DNA of 64,000 bases from NCBI RefSeq assembly GCF_015221995.1, contig NZ_JADFFM010000001.1:2294001-2358000 (forward strand), written 5' to 3'. Below the pieces are notes generated by a model that was given only the letters and a program-made list of their open reading frames with translations, searched no databases and was not told the origin of the DNA. The DNA is from Mucilaginibacter boryungensis. GTDB taxonomy: Bacteria > Bacteroidota > Bacteroidia > Sphingobacteriales > Sphingobacteriaceae. Of the stretch, positions 8,199-15,799 are shown piece after piece (position 1 is the first letter of the stretch; each line of letters begins with the position of its first letter). The translations under genes were made by a program, and so were the position numbers.

Positions 8199-9047
8199 TT
8201 ATTCTATTACAGCCGATTCGCTAATATAAGTGGGTACAATACCCGTGGCGTTAATGCGTGTTTCGGCATCTATTGCCTGGGTATTGCCCGAAAGTACCAG
8301 TACCGTATCCAGTCCAAACTTATTGCCGCCCATAATATCGGTCTGCAGGGTGTCTCCTACCATTACAATATCTTTTTTATCGATAGATCGTCTGTCCCGT
8401 ATCAAATCATAAGCAAACATGAACATCTGCGAATCGGGTTTGCCAAAGCGTATAAATTTCTTGCCTACAATGCTTTCTACCATATTTGCTAAGCCGCCAA
8501 TAGCTATCGATACGTCATGTAAATTTAGCGGGTATGCCCTATCGGTATTAGCAACAATAGCCGGGATATTACGTTTACGCAGCAGGTTTACACATTTATT
8601 CAGATCGTTAAACCAATCAAACCCTTCATCATCCAGAAACACCAGTGCGCTTACTTCGTTGATATTAACATCATCTAATTCACTTACGGGTAATGTATGC
8701 AGCCCCGAGCTTTCTATATAATGTGCAGAATCGGGCGTACCTAAATACGCTACAATCCCTTCGGGTACTTTCAAATCCAGGTATTCTTTAGCCAGCATCC
8801 CCGATGATATGATCCTATCTTGGGTAATTGCGGTTAATCCTTTTTTGTGGTACGATTCAGCTAATTGAAATGGACTACGGGAGGCATCATTGGTAACAAT
8901 ATAGTATTCCTTATTTTGAGATTCGAGATAGGCAAATGTGTTTTCAATCCCCGGCACCAAACCTTTATAATTCTTTATTACACCAAACGCATCAAGAAAT
9001 ATAATGTCGTACTGATCAACTATCCACCTGAAATCGCGGGTATGCAT
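8199..9047 (-). CDS. HAD-IIA family hydrolase (NagD-like phosphatase)
   Basis: The 282-residue protein has the HAD-IIA layout. The nucleophile Asp19 is in FLDAFGV, motif II Thr in YIVTND, motif III Lys in RFGKPD, and motif IV acids in MVGDTLQTDI. In the usual DxD of HAD phosphatases the second Asp acts as acid/base; here that position is Phe21. A DxWGV/DxFGV form is known in one HAD-IIA subgroup, so this is a family trait rather than damage. It probably removes phosphate from a small sugar or amino-sugar phosphate. It lies two bases after the APH-fold kinase gene, so the pair likely acts on related substrates. Confidence 0.85.
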   Translation of the reverse strand: MHTRDFRWIVDQYDIIFLDAFGVIKNYKGLVPGIENTFAYLESQNKEYYIVTNDASRSPFQLAESYHKKGLTAITQDRIISSGMLAKEYLDLKVPEGIVAYLGTPDSAHYIESSGLHTLPVSELDDVNINEVSALVFLDDEGFDWFNDLNKCVNLLRKRNIPAIVANTDRAYPLNLHDVSIAIGGLANMVESIVGKKFIRFGKPDSQMFMFAYDLIRDRRSIDKKDIVMVGDTLQTDIMGGNKFGLDTVLVLSGNTQAIDAETRINATGIVPTYISESAVIE

Positions 9048-9049
9048 GG

Positions 9050-10087
9050 TTATTTTATTTTTAAAGCGTCTATCAATATATCTGCATTAAAATCCCTTTC
9101 AACCGATGGCAGATAAATATCAAAGGCTTCGGATCGCAGTTTCTGGGCATATTGTTCGTTAAAAAAATATTGCCCGTCTTTAATCACATAATTTAGGATA
9201 AAAAATCGATAAACTTCTTTTAAAAAGCGCAACTCGTCCGCTTTAATTGGATTTACTTTATGATATTCCTGCAGGAACAGGATAAAACGCGGCTCGTTCA
9301 TGGTATTAATACCATAGCTAAATACAGTCCGGTCGCCAACATCAGATACAACCCTGCTGAAAAAATAAAAATCCAGCATGCGGTAGCTCATCCTAAACCA
9401 GTCATAATCCCAGCGGGAATACAATTCCAGCTTATCAGTCACCGAAAAATTACCGATATTCCAATCTATAAACACAGGGATGATTTCGAAAGTATTCACA
9501 TTATACTTCGACCGGTTTTTTAGGAACTGATCGCAATGGTACTTTAAAAAATCGGCCTGCATACGTGTGCCTACGCTGGTTTCGTCCTGCTCAATTTGTT
9601 GCAACAGGGCATTAATATCGGTACGTAAGGTTTTTGATGACTTTGGCAGTACATGCCTTAGCTTAGCGCAAGCCTTGTGAAATTTACCAATCTGCTGACC
9701 AAAACGTCTGATATGGTCTTCAGACAATCGCCGGGGCAACCTGTTTAAAATCCTTGTTGGGTTGTAAAAAACCACCCAGGCATCCTCGCCGCCTTGTTTG
9801 TGTTTATAGATATAAACCCTGTTGTTTTTCAGCAGCGACTTAGCCAAAAGATTCTCAAACGGGTAAAGCAGATTATTTGATAAACTATGTATAATGCGAT
9901 GATCTTCCTTAAAATACTCGTACTTCCCAAAATTCGATAGTTTGGCAATAATAATATCATCATCATCGAATGTTATCCGGAATACATGATTAGTTGATAC
10001 CATAGCACTGATATCATCTATACTCTTTATAGTTTTGGATGCATCGTAGCCTTCCCAGGCCTTTTTTATAATAATATTGTAGTCCAT
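9050..10087 (-). CDS. Phosphotransferase of the APH / choline kinase fold
   Basis: This 345-residue protein looks like an aminoglycoside-phosphotransferase-fold small-molecule kinase. The catalytic loop appears as FIDWNIGNF (Asp208, Asn213) instead of the usual HGDxxxxN, and the metal-binding acids follow as RWDYDW (227-229). A hinge-like VVFYNPTRIL segment and the N-terminal VFRITFDDDDIIIAKL strands fit the nucleotide-binding lobe. The substrate is unknown; sugars, amino sugars or amines are usual for the fold. It sits between a glutamine-synthetase-like ligase and a HAD phosphatase on the same strand, which argues for a biosynthetic or salvage role rather than antibiotic resistance. Confidence 0.7.
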   Translation of the reverse strand: MDYNIIIKKAWEGYDASKTIKSIDDISAMVSTNHVFRITFDDDDIIIAKLSNFGKYEYFKEDHRIIHSLSNNLLYPFENLLAKSLLKNNRVYIYKHKQGGEDAWVVFYNPTRILNRLPRRLSEDHIRRFGQQIGKFHKACAKLRHVLPKSSKTLRTDINALLQQIEQDETSVGTRMQADFLKYHCDQFLKNRSKYNVNTFEIIPVFIDWNIGNFSVTDKLELYSRWDYDWFRMSYRMLDFYFFSRVVSDVGDRTVFSYGINTMNEPRFILFLQEYHKVNPIKADELRFLKEVYRFFILNYVIKDGQYFFNEQYAQKLRSEAFDIYLPSVERDFNADILIDALKIK

Positions 10088-10090
10088 TCG

Positions 10091-10165
10091 TCTGAACCGC
10101 GATTAACGGATTTACAAGATTACAGGATTTTTTTTAATATACTCATCTGAACCATGATTAACAGG
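10091..10165. repeat. Two partial copies of a TCTGAACC...GATT repeat
   Basis: TCTGAACCGCGATTAACGG begins at 10091 and TCTGAACCATGATTAACAGG at 10146, in direct orientation. A related stretch starts at 54868. They fill the gap between the ligase and kinase genes and look like remnants of a dispersed repeat. Confidence 0.55.
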
Positions 10166-10187
10166 AGTGCATATGACCGGTTCTGAC

Positions 10188-11546
10188 TTATATAATCTCA
10201 AAATACCTCTTCAATTCCCAGTTGGTTACTTGTTTGCTAAACTGGCGCCATTCCCATAAGCGGGTATTGGTAAAATGCTGCACAAAATCATCACCAAACA
10301 GTTCTTTGGCAATGACTGATTGCTGCATATCTATCGCGGCTTTTTCCAAATTGTTGGCTAATACCCCGTTTGTTTTATTCTGATAACCATTACCAACAGT
10401 TGGCGGTATGGTTAACTCCAGTTTATGTTTAATTCCATATAACCCCGATGCCAGTGCAGCTGACATAGCCAGGTAAGGGTTAGTATCCGATCCGGGGATG
10501 CGGGTTTCTAACCGGGTGTGTTTAGCCGTATCATTAATAATGCGGATAGCTGTAGTCCGGTTATCCAGTCCCCAAGTGATGGTGGTAGGCGCCCATGCCC
10601 CTTCCACTAAACGCTTATAACTATTAACGGTTGGCGCATACATAGGCAATACGTGCGGCAAACAATGCAATTGTCCCGCCAGGTAATGCTTATGCAAATC
10701 GCTCATTTTGTTTGTATCGCTTGCGCTGTGAAACAGGTTTTCAGTTTTATCTTTATTCCATAAGCTTTGGTGGATATGGCCGCTACAACCCGGCAGGTCG
10801 GCATTCCATTTGGCCATGAAGCTGGCCATAATACCGTACTTTGATGCAATCTCCTTCACGGCTGTTTTAAACAGTGCGGCCTTATCGGCTGATGCCAGTA
10901 CATGGTCATGTTCAATAGCGGCCTCATATACGCCCGGGCCGGTCTCGGTATGCAGCCCTTCCAGCGGTACGCCAAATTCACCCAGCAGGTTAAACAGATC
11001 GTAATAAAACCCGCTATGTTGCGATGGCCTTAAGATAGAATAACCGAACATGCCTGTGCTGATAGTTTGCAGTTTAGTAAACTCCTTATCCTGCAGGCCC
11101 TGCGGCGTCTCATTAAAATTGAACCATTCAAATTCCTGTGCAAATTCAGGATGATAGCCCATGCTTTCGCAATCGGCAGCAATGCGTTTTAACAAACTAC
11201 GCGGGCACGCTGGAACGCTGCTCCCATCAGCCTGGATAAAATCGGCCAGGAAAAATGTCTGATCGTTTTGCCATGGAATATTCCTTAAGGTAGATAAATC
11301 AATACGACAGTACTTATCCGGATACCCTGAATGCCACCCGGTAATGGCTACATTATCATAACAGGCATCGCTGCTATCCCAGCCAAAAACCACATCGCAA
11401 AACCCATAACCATCTTTTAGTCCGTCTAAAAACTTATCGCTATTAATAAGCTTACCACGCAGTACGCCATCAATATCGGCAAAGGCAAACTTTATTTTTT
11501 TGATATCCTTATCCTTTAGGTAAGCTGTAATTTGTTGGGTATCCAT
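10188..11546 (-). CDS. Glutamine synthetase family gamma-glutamyl ligase
   Basis: This is a glutamine-synthetase-fold enzyme of 452 residues from the ATG at 11546. The frame stays open 26 codons further up, but the extra segment does not resemble the family. A beta-grasp N-terminal part (KKIKFAFADIDGVLRGK) and a catalytic part with GCSGHIHQSLW, the NSYKRL segment and ETRIPGSDTNPYLAM are visible. This pattern is closer to PuuA/FluG-like ligases than to nitrogen-assimilating GlnA, and a dedicated glutamine synthetase II gene is 650 bases away. It likely joins glutamate to an amine using ATP; the amine is unknown. The APH-fold kinase and HAD phosphatase genes follow. Confidence 0.85.
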   Translation of the reverse strand: MDTQQITAYLKDKDIKKIKFAFADIDGVLRGKLINSDKFLDGLKDGYGFCDVVFGWDSSDACYDNVAITGWHSGYPDKYCRIDLSTLRNIPWQNDQTFFLADFIQADGSSVPACPRSLLKRIAADCESMGYHPEFAQEFEWFNFNETPQGLQDKEFTKLQTISTGMFGYSILRPSQHSGFYYDLFNLLGEFGVPLEGLHTETGPGVYEAAIEHDHVLASADKAALFKTAVKEIASKYGIMASFMAKWNADLPGCSGHIHQSLWNKDKTENLFHSASDTNKMSDLHKHYLAGQLHCLPHVLPMYAPTVNSYKRLVEGAWAPTTITWGLDNRTTAIRIINDTAKHTRLETRIPGSDTNPYLAMSAALASGLYGIKHKLELTIPPTVGNGYQNKTNGVLANNLEKAAIDMQQSVIAKELFGDDFVQHFTNTRLWEWRQFSKQVTNWELKRYFEII

Positions 11547-11746
11547 ATGTATAGGTATATTCACAGTTTGAATAGGCAAGATAAAAATAAAGGTGCAATG
11601 TTTCGTGTGCCAGGCCTTATTCATGCGGGATAAATGCCAAAATCATGGTTTACATGGTTTACAAAATCAGGGTGTTTATTTTATACAAATAGTTAATAAT
11701 CAGCATATTAACTCGCTTAATACATCAAAAAGTGTAAACCATAAAA

Positions 11747-12145
11747 ATGGCAATTAAAAACGCTTGCAGGCACATGTTTATTTATGGCACTTTATTAAGC
11801 GCAGATAACGACTTTGGCGCTTACCTGAAGAAAAACAGCACTTACATTTCTCCGGGCAGCTTTAGCGGATTATTATATGATATGGATGAATATCCCGGTG
11901 CGGTACACAAACCCGGCATTACAAACCGCGTTTATGGGAACATTATTTTATTAAATGATGATCCGTCAGTATTACAAACTATTGACGAATACGAAGGCTA
12001 CGGCAAAAATGAAGAACAGCCTAATTTATTTGTGCGGGAATTAGTGCCCGTCGAAACAGCATTGGGGGTTATCAATTGCTGGGTATACCTGTATAACCGG
12101 GCAATAGTTGGTTATCCGAAAATTGTATCGGGCAGGTATCAATAA
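11747..12145 (+). CDS. Gamma-glutamylcyclotransferase (AIG2/GGCT-like) family protein
   Basis: The 132-residue protein has the GGCT-like fold signature: the substrate-loop motif FIYGTLL at residues 11-17, RVYGNIILL in the middle, and the predicted catalytic Glu in IDEYEGY near residue 86. These proteins cleave gamma-glutamyl compounds to 5-oxoproline or act on gamma-glutamyl-amines. It is divergent from the glutamine-synthetase-like ligase and convergent with true glutamine synthetase, so it could reverse the ligase product; that is inference. The first ATG was chosen; an internal Met at position 10 would cut into the conserved strand. Its stop codon lies at the edge of the glnA terminator. 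Confidence 0.82.
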   Translation: MAIKNACRHMFIYGTLLSADNDFGAYLKKNSTYISPGSFSGLLYDMDEYPGAVHKPGITNRVYGNIILLNDDPSVLQTIDEYEGYGKNEEQPNLFVRELVPVETALGVINCWVYLYNRAIVGYPKIVSGRYQ

Positions 12146-12176
12146 AAAAGCCTCACCGAGGTATCGGCAAGGCTTT
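12144..12176 (-). terminator. Terminator of the glutamine synthetase II gene
   Basis: AAAGCCT (12147-12153) pairs with AGGCTTT (12170-12176), with an inner CCGA/TCGG stem. On the minus strand the stem is followed by a T-run, so it ends the glnA transcript about 20 bases past the stop. On the plus strand the tail is only three T, so it is a weaker stop for the convergent gene. Confidence 0.75.
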
Positions 12177-12196
12177 AGTATCTGTATTTAACTATA

Positions 12197-13204
12197 TTAC
12201 AATTTTGCTGATTTTACAGTTTTGATAATAACTGCAGCTACTTTGTACGGATCGGCAGCCGAGTTAGGGCGACGGTCTTCCAAATAACCACTCCAGTTGT
12301 GGTCTACAGTGTAAAGCGGGATACGGATAGAAGCACCACGATCTGATACACCATAGCTAAAATCGTTGATAGAAGCTGTTTCGTGTTTACCTGTTAAACG
12401 CAACTCGTTATGTGCACCGTATACAGCCACACACTCAGCAACCGCCGGACGGAAAGCTTCGCATATTTTAGTGAAGGTTTCTTTGCTGTTAGCAGTACGT
12501 AAAGTTGAGTTAGAGAAGTTAGCGTGCATGCCTGAACCATTCCAGTCTAATGTACCTAATGGTTTACAATGCCAGTTGATAGATACGCCGTAGCTTTCGC
12601 CAATACGCTCTAATAAATAACGGGCTACCCAAATTTGATCGCCTGCATCTTTAGCACCTTTAGAGAAGATCTGGAACTCCCACTGGCCTGCAGCAACCTC
12701 AGCGTTAATACCTTCAACGTTTAAGCCTGCTTCCAAACATACGTCTAAATGCTCTTCAATTATCTCGCGGCCAAATGCGTTGTTAGCACCTACTGAACAA
12801 TAGTACGGGCCTTGCGGACCTGGATAACCACCTTGCGGGAAGCCTAATGGTTTATCTGTTTTTGGATCCCACAGGAAATATTCCTGCTCAAAACCAAACC
12901 AAAAATCGTTATCATCATCCTGGATAAGGGCACGGCCATTAGATTCGTGTGGTACACCTTTTGAATCCAATACTTCGCACATTACCAGGTAGCCGTCTTT
13001 TCTTTGCGGGTCAGGACAAATAAAAACTGGTTTTAATATACAATCTGATGAACCACCGGGAGCCTGCTCAGTTGATGAACCATCAAAACTCCAGTTAGGG
13101 CAATCTTCTAATTTGCCACTAAAATCCTTTTCAATTTTTGTTTTACTACGCAGGCTTTGTGTTGGTTTGTAGCCATCCAGCCAGATGTACTCTAATTTTG
13201 CCAT
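12197..13204 (-). CDS. glnII: Glutamine synthetase type II (eukaryotic-type)
   Basis: The 335-residue length and sequence match type II glutamine synthetase. N-terminal LEYIWLDGY, NWSFDGSSTEQAPG with the substrate-loop region, FGFEQEYFL with metal-binding glutamates, GINAEVAAGQWEFQ, and the C-terminal RRPNSAADPYKV are all characteristic. It makes glutamine from glutamate, ammonia and ATP in the cytosol. The short GSII form differs from the GSIII found in many other Bacteroidota. It is monocistronic with its own terminator. The upstream 290 bases are very AT-rich, with no recognised regulator site. Confidence 0.96.
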   Translation of the reverse strand: MAKLEYIWLDGYKPTQSLRSKTKIEKDFSGKLEDCPNWSFDGSSTEQAPGGSSDCILKPVFICPDPQRKDGYLVMCEVLDSKGVPHESNGRALIQDDDNDFWFGFEQEYFLWDPKTDKPLGFPQGGYPGPQGPYYCSVGANNAFGREIIEEHLDVCLEAGLNVEGINAEVAAGQWEFQIFSKGAKDAGDQIWVARYLLERIGESYGVSINWHCKPLGTLDWNGSGMHANFSNSTLRTANSKETFTKICEAFRPAVAECVAVYGAHNELRLTGKHETASINDFSYGVSDRGASIRIPLYTVDHNWSGYLEDRRPNSAADPYKVAAVIIKTVKSAKL

Positions 13205-13496
13205 TTTTTTAATCGAGATTTATGTTTTGCTTAATATTTAGTGATGTATAATTCAATTTACCAGTTAAACGATGCTAATCTAAAGTTTTTTTATTTAATT
13301 TTTATAATTTTTGTGCTAATTTATATAAATCACACTAAAAATTCATAAAAACATTCACTTTTTTATATAAATATTAAAAAATGAACGAAAATTTATTTCG
13401 CAACAATTTTTAAATTTTCTCCCAAACAGGATGTTTATTTGGCTTGCGGCGGGCGGCTTAAAATAATATATTTGATAGAGCCAATAAACCCGTACC

Positions 13497-15293
13497 ATGC
13501 CACTAAAAGTCAATCTTAAATTGTTTTTATCTGCAATTATTGCCCTGATAACCACAAACCAGACCATTTTTGCTCAACTTCCGGCAGTTTTTGGCCCGGA
13601 AATTAACAAAACGGTCAAAAAAGATGAGTTAACCCGCTATTATATCACGCCGCAACGCATAGTTTGGATGAGCGACAGCAGCGGCAAGCTCATAACTAAT
13701 CCGCAATTGTTATTACAGCAAGGCATTGGGCAAACTTTTATGGAGAACCGTACCGTTTGCAAGATCATTAACAAGGGCAGCACTGTATCGGGCCTGGTGC
13801 TTGATTTTGGAAAGGAAATACAAGGTGGCATACAGATTACCTTAAGCCAGAGTAACCGGGTTACCCCGAAAGTAAGGCTGCGGTTTGGCGAATCGGTAAG
13901 TGAAACCATGAGCTACGTAATTGGCGACGGTACCACCGGTAAGGAAGGTGGCGCTACCAATCACCATTCCCTGCGCGATTTTATGGTGCAGATTCCCGGC
14001 CTCGGCTCGCAGGAAGTCGGCCGCGAAGGTTTCCGGTTTTTACGGATAGACCTGGCCGATACCAACGCCAGCATAGCTATTAAGGAAATACGGGCGGTGG
14101 CTACCATGCGCGATATCCCCTACCTGGGTTCGTTTAAATGCAATGATGAGCTATTGAATAAGATTTGGATGACGGGCGCTTATACCGTTCATCTTAATAT
14201 GCAGGATTACTTGTGGGACGGCATTAAGCGCGACCGTCTGGTTTGGATCGGTGATATGCACCCTGAGACCATGACCATCAGCAACGTATTTGGCAACAAC
14301 CCTGTTGTGCCCAAAAGCCTGGATTTTGTACGCGACCATACCCCGCTGCCTGCGTGGATGAACGGCATACCATCCTATTCTATGTGGTGGATAATTATGC
14401 AGCACGATTGGTATTATTTCCATGGTGATAAAAACTACCTGATGCAGCAAAAAAGCTACCTATTGCCTTTATTGGATGCTTTATTAAGCAAGGTTGGTGC
14501 CGATGGTAACGAAAATCTCAACGGTTTTCGTTTCCTGGACTGGCCATCCAGCGAGAATAAACCTGGTGTGCATGCGGGTTTGCAAGCCTTAATGGTGATA
14601 GCATTTGATAAAGGAGCCGAACTTTGCAAAATAATGGGCGAAACCAAACTGGCCACCTTATACAGCAGCAAAGCCAACCAAATGCGCCAGCATGCCCCTG
14701 ATGCGAATAACAGCAAACAAGCAGCCTGCCTGATGGCCTTGGCGGGTATGATCCCCGCCGAAAAAGCTAACCGCGAGGTTATTGATGTTGGTGGTGTTAA
14801 AAAATTCTCAACCTATTTTGGTTACTACATGCTACAGGCGCAGGCCAAAGCTGGTGCTTATGAAACGGCCATCAACAACATCCGCCAGTATTGGGGTGGT
14901 ATGCTTAAACTGGGCGCCACTACCTTTTGGGAGGACTTTGATTTGGAAGAGGCCGCAAATGCCGCACCTATAGATAATATAGTGCCATCAGGTAAATTAG
15001 ATTATCACCGCAATACGGGCGCTTACTGTTACATTGGTCTTCGCCGCAGCCTTTGCCATGGCTGGGCATCGGGCCCAACATCATGGCTTACCGAAAACGT
15101 TTTAGGCATACACGTAACCGCGCCGGGCTGCAAAACCATTAAAATTGAACCTCACCTGGGCGATCTGGCCTGGGTTGAAGGCACATTCCCCACGCCGTAT
15201 GGTATAGTAAAAGTAAAACATGTGAAATTAAAAAGCGGTAAAATCCAGACCACGGTATCAGCACCGGCGCAGGTGCATATTATTAAAGTGTAA
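13497..15293 (+). CDS. Alpha-L-rhamnosidase (GH78 family)
   Basis: The 598-residue protein starts with a signal peptide ending near FAQ27. It contains the GH78 hallmark DGIKRDRLVWIGDM (241-254), whose acidic residues bind rhamnose and catalyse, a helical-barrel core (about 210-500) including GATTFWEDF, and a C-terminal beta domain with VEGTFPTPYGIV. It would release terminal alpha-rhamnose from rhamnogalacturonan or plant glycosides in the periplasm. At about 600 residues it lacks some of the N-terminal beta domains of larger GH78 enzymes. It is on the opposite strand to the pectin locus and convergent with uxaA. No copy of the locus operator precedes it. Confidence 0.88.
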   Translation: MPLKVNLKLFLSAIIALITTNQTIFAQLPAVFGPEINKTVKKDELTRYYITPQRIVWMSDSSGKLITNPQLLLQQGIGQTFMENRTVCKIINKGSTVSGLVLDFGKEIQGGIQITLSQSNRVTPKVRLRFGESVSETMSYVIGDGTTGKEGGATNHHSLRDFMVQIPGLGSQEVGREGFRFLRIDLADTNASIAIKEIRAVATMRDIPYLGSFKCNDELLNKIWMTGAYTVHLNMQDYLWDGIKRDRLVWIGDMHPETMTISNVFGNNPVVPKSLDFVRDHTPLPAWMNGIPSYSMWWIIMQHDWYYFHGDKNYLMQQKSYLLPLLDALLSKVGADGNENLNGFRFLDWPSSENKPGVHAGLQALMVIAFDKGAELCKIMGETKLATLYSSKANQMRQHAPDANNSKQAACLMALAGMIPAEKANREVIDVGGVKKFSTYFGYYMLQAQAKAGAYETAINNIRQYWGGMLKLGATTFWEDFDLEEAANAAPIDNIVPSGKLDYHRNTGAYCYIGLRRSLCHGWASGPTSWLTENVLGIHVTAPGCKTIKIEPHLGDLAWVEGTFPTPYGIVKVKHVKLKSGKIQTTVSAPAQVHIIKV

Positions 15294-15321
15294 TATTTCT
15301 CAATGCTGTAGTTAACACGGT

Positions 15322-15429
15322 GTCATTTCGAACGAACTGTGGGGGGATTAGTGCGAGGTGTGAGCAGAAATCTTCTACATATAACCGCTTCGCGCAGAAG
15401 ATTTCTCCTCGTACCTCGTTCGAAATGAC
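15322..15429. repeat. Palindromic element A1 (GTCATTTCGAACGA type)
   Basis: It begins GTCATTTCGAACGA and ends with the complement TCGTTCGAAATGAC. Inner arms AGAAATCTTCT and AGAAGATTTCT pair across the centre. The left arm carries about 20 extra bases, including a run of six G, so this copy is imperfect. Related copies are at 40487 and 51751. Confidence 0.8.
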
Positions 15430-15491
15430 ATAATATTTCTCTGTTGTAAAGGCTCTGAGATAACTTAGAAGTATAATCCTTATAAAAAGAA

Positions 15492-15570
15492 ATCCCCCAC
15501 CGGGCGGCGGGGGATATTCATAGTATGTTCCTTTGCACAAAACATACTAACCAAAACCTAATCGATGTAA
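15492..15570 (-). ncRNA. Candidate small RNA: two hairpins ending in an intrinsic terminator (copy 2)
   Basis: On the minus strand, GATTAGGTTTTGGTTAGTAT leads into a hairpin with TAGTATGTT/AACATACTA arms (15521-15529, 15541-15549). A GC-rich hairpin (15492-15501 with 15506-15515, one mismatch) and a T-rich tail follow. Order and leader sequence match the element near 7.2 kb, although the hairpin stems differ. It lies past the uxaA terminator, so it needs its own promoter, which I could not identify. Confidence 0.45.
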
Positions 15571-15615
15571 AATTGCACTTTCTGTATGAAGAAAGTATGA
15601 AGTCTAAATCGCAAC

Positions 15616-15704
15616 GTCATGCCGAACTTGTTTCGGCATCCCACTTGCTGAGTGACCTGCGTGATTTACCTTATGATGGGATGCCGAAACAAGTTCGGCA
15701 TGAC
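15616..15704. repeat. Palindromic element C (GTCATGCCGAACTTG type) with 28-bp perfect arms
   Basis: The left arm starts GTCATGCCGAACTTGTTTCG and the right arm is its exact complement over 28 bp, ending CGGCATGAC. A 33-base spacer lies between. Such perfect arms suggest recent origin or ongoing maintenance. It is the only copy of this subtype in the window. Confidence 0.85.
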
Positions 15705-15721
15705 GTGATTTGTGAGGGCAC

Positions 15722-15757
15722 AAAAAAAGTTACGAAGTTTTTCAACTTTGTAACTTT
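15722..15757 (-). terminator. Terminator downstream of uxaA
   Basis: AAAGTTAC pairs with GTAACTTT and the inner AAGTT pairs with AACTT, with one G-T pair between. On the minus strand the stem is followed by seven T. It lies 43 bases after the uxaA stop and most likely ends the GH105-uxaB-uxaA transcript. Confidence 0.75.
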
Positions 15758-15799
15758 GATATTATTACGCTTGCGAACTGCAAGCGGCTTACTGCAAAC

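Larger units (their letters stand above)
15294..15799. other. Repeat-filled gap between convergent rhamnosidase and uxaA genes
   Basis: The gap is 506 bases and seems to hold no protein gene. In order it has palindrome A1, a paired-hairpin element with a minus-strand terminator, palindrome C with long perfect arms, and the terminator of the uxaBA group. Short open frames here are by-products of the repeats. Confidence 0.75.

Noticed and set aside
9050..10087. Aminoglycoside resistance gene
   Set aside because: The fold fits, but the catalytic loop is divergent and the neighbours are metabolic, so resistance is not supported.
15283..15540. Open frame of 85 codons on the minus strand in the rhamnosidase-uxaA gap
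   Set aside because: It runs through palindrome A1 and the hairpin element; the sequence has no protein-like pattern and the repeats explain the open frame.
15322..15704. CRISPR array
   Set aside because: The repeats are single palindromes of different families and not evenly spaced; no cas gene is present.
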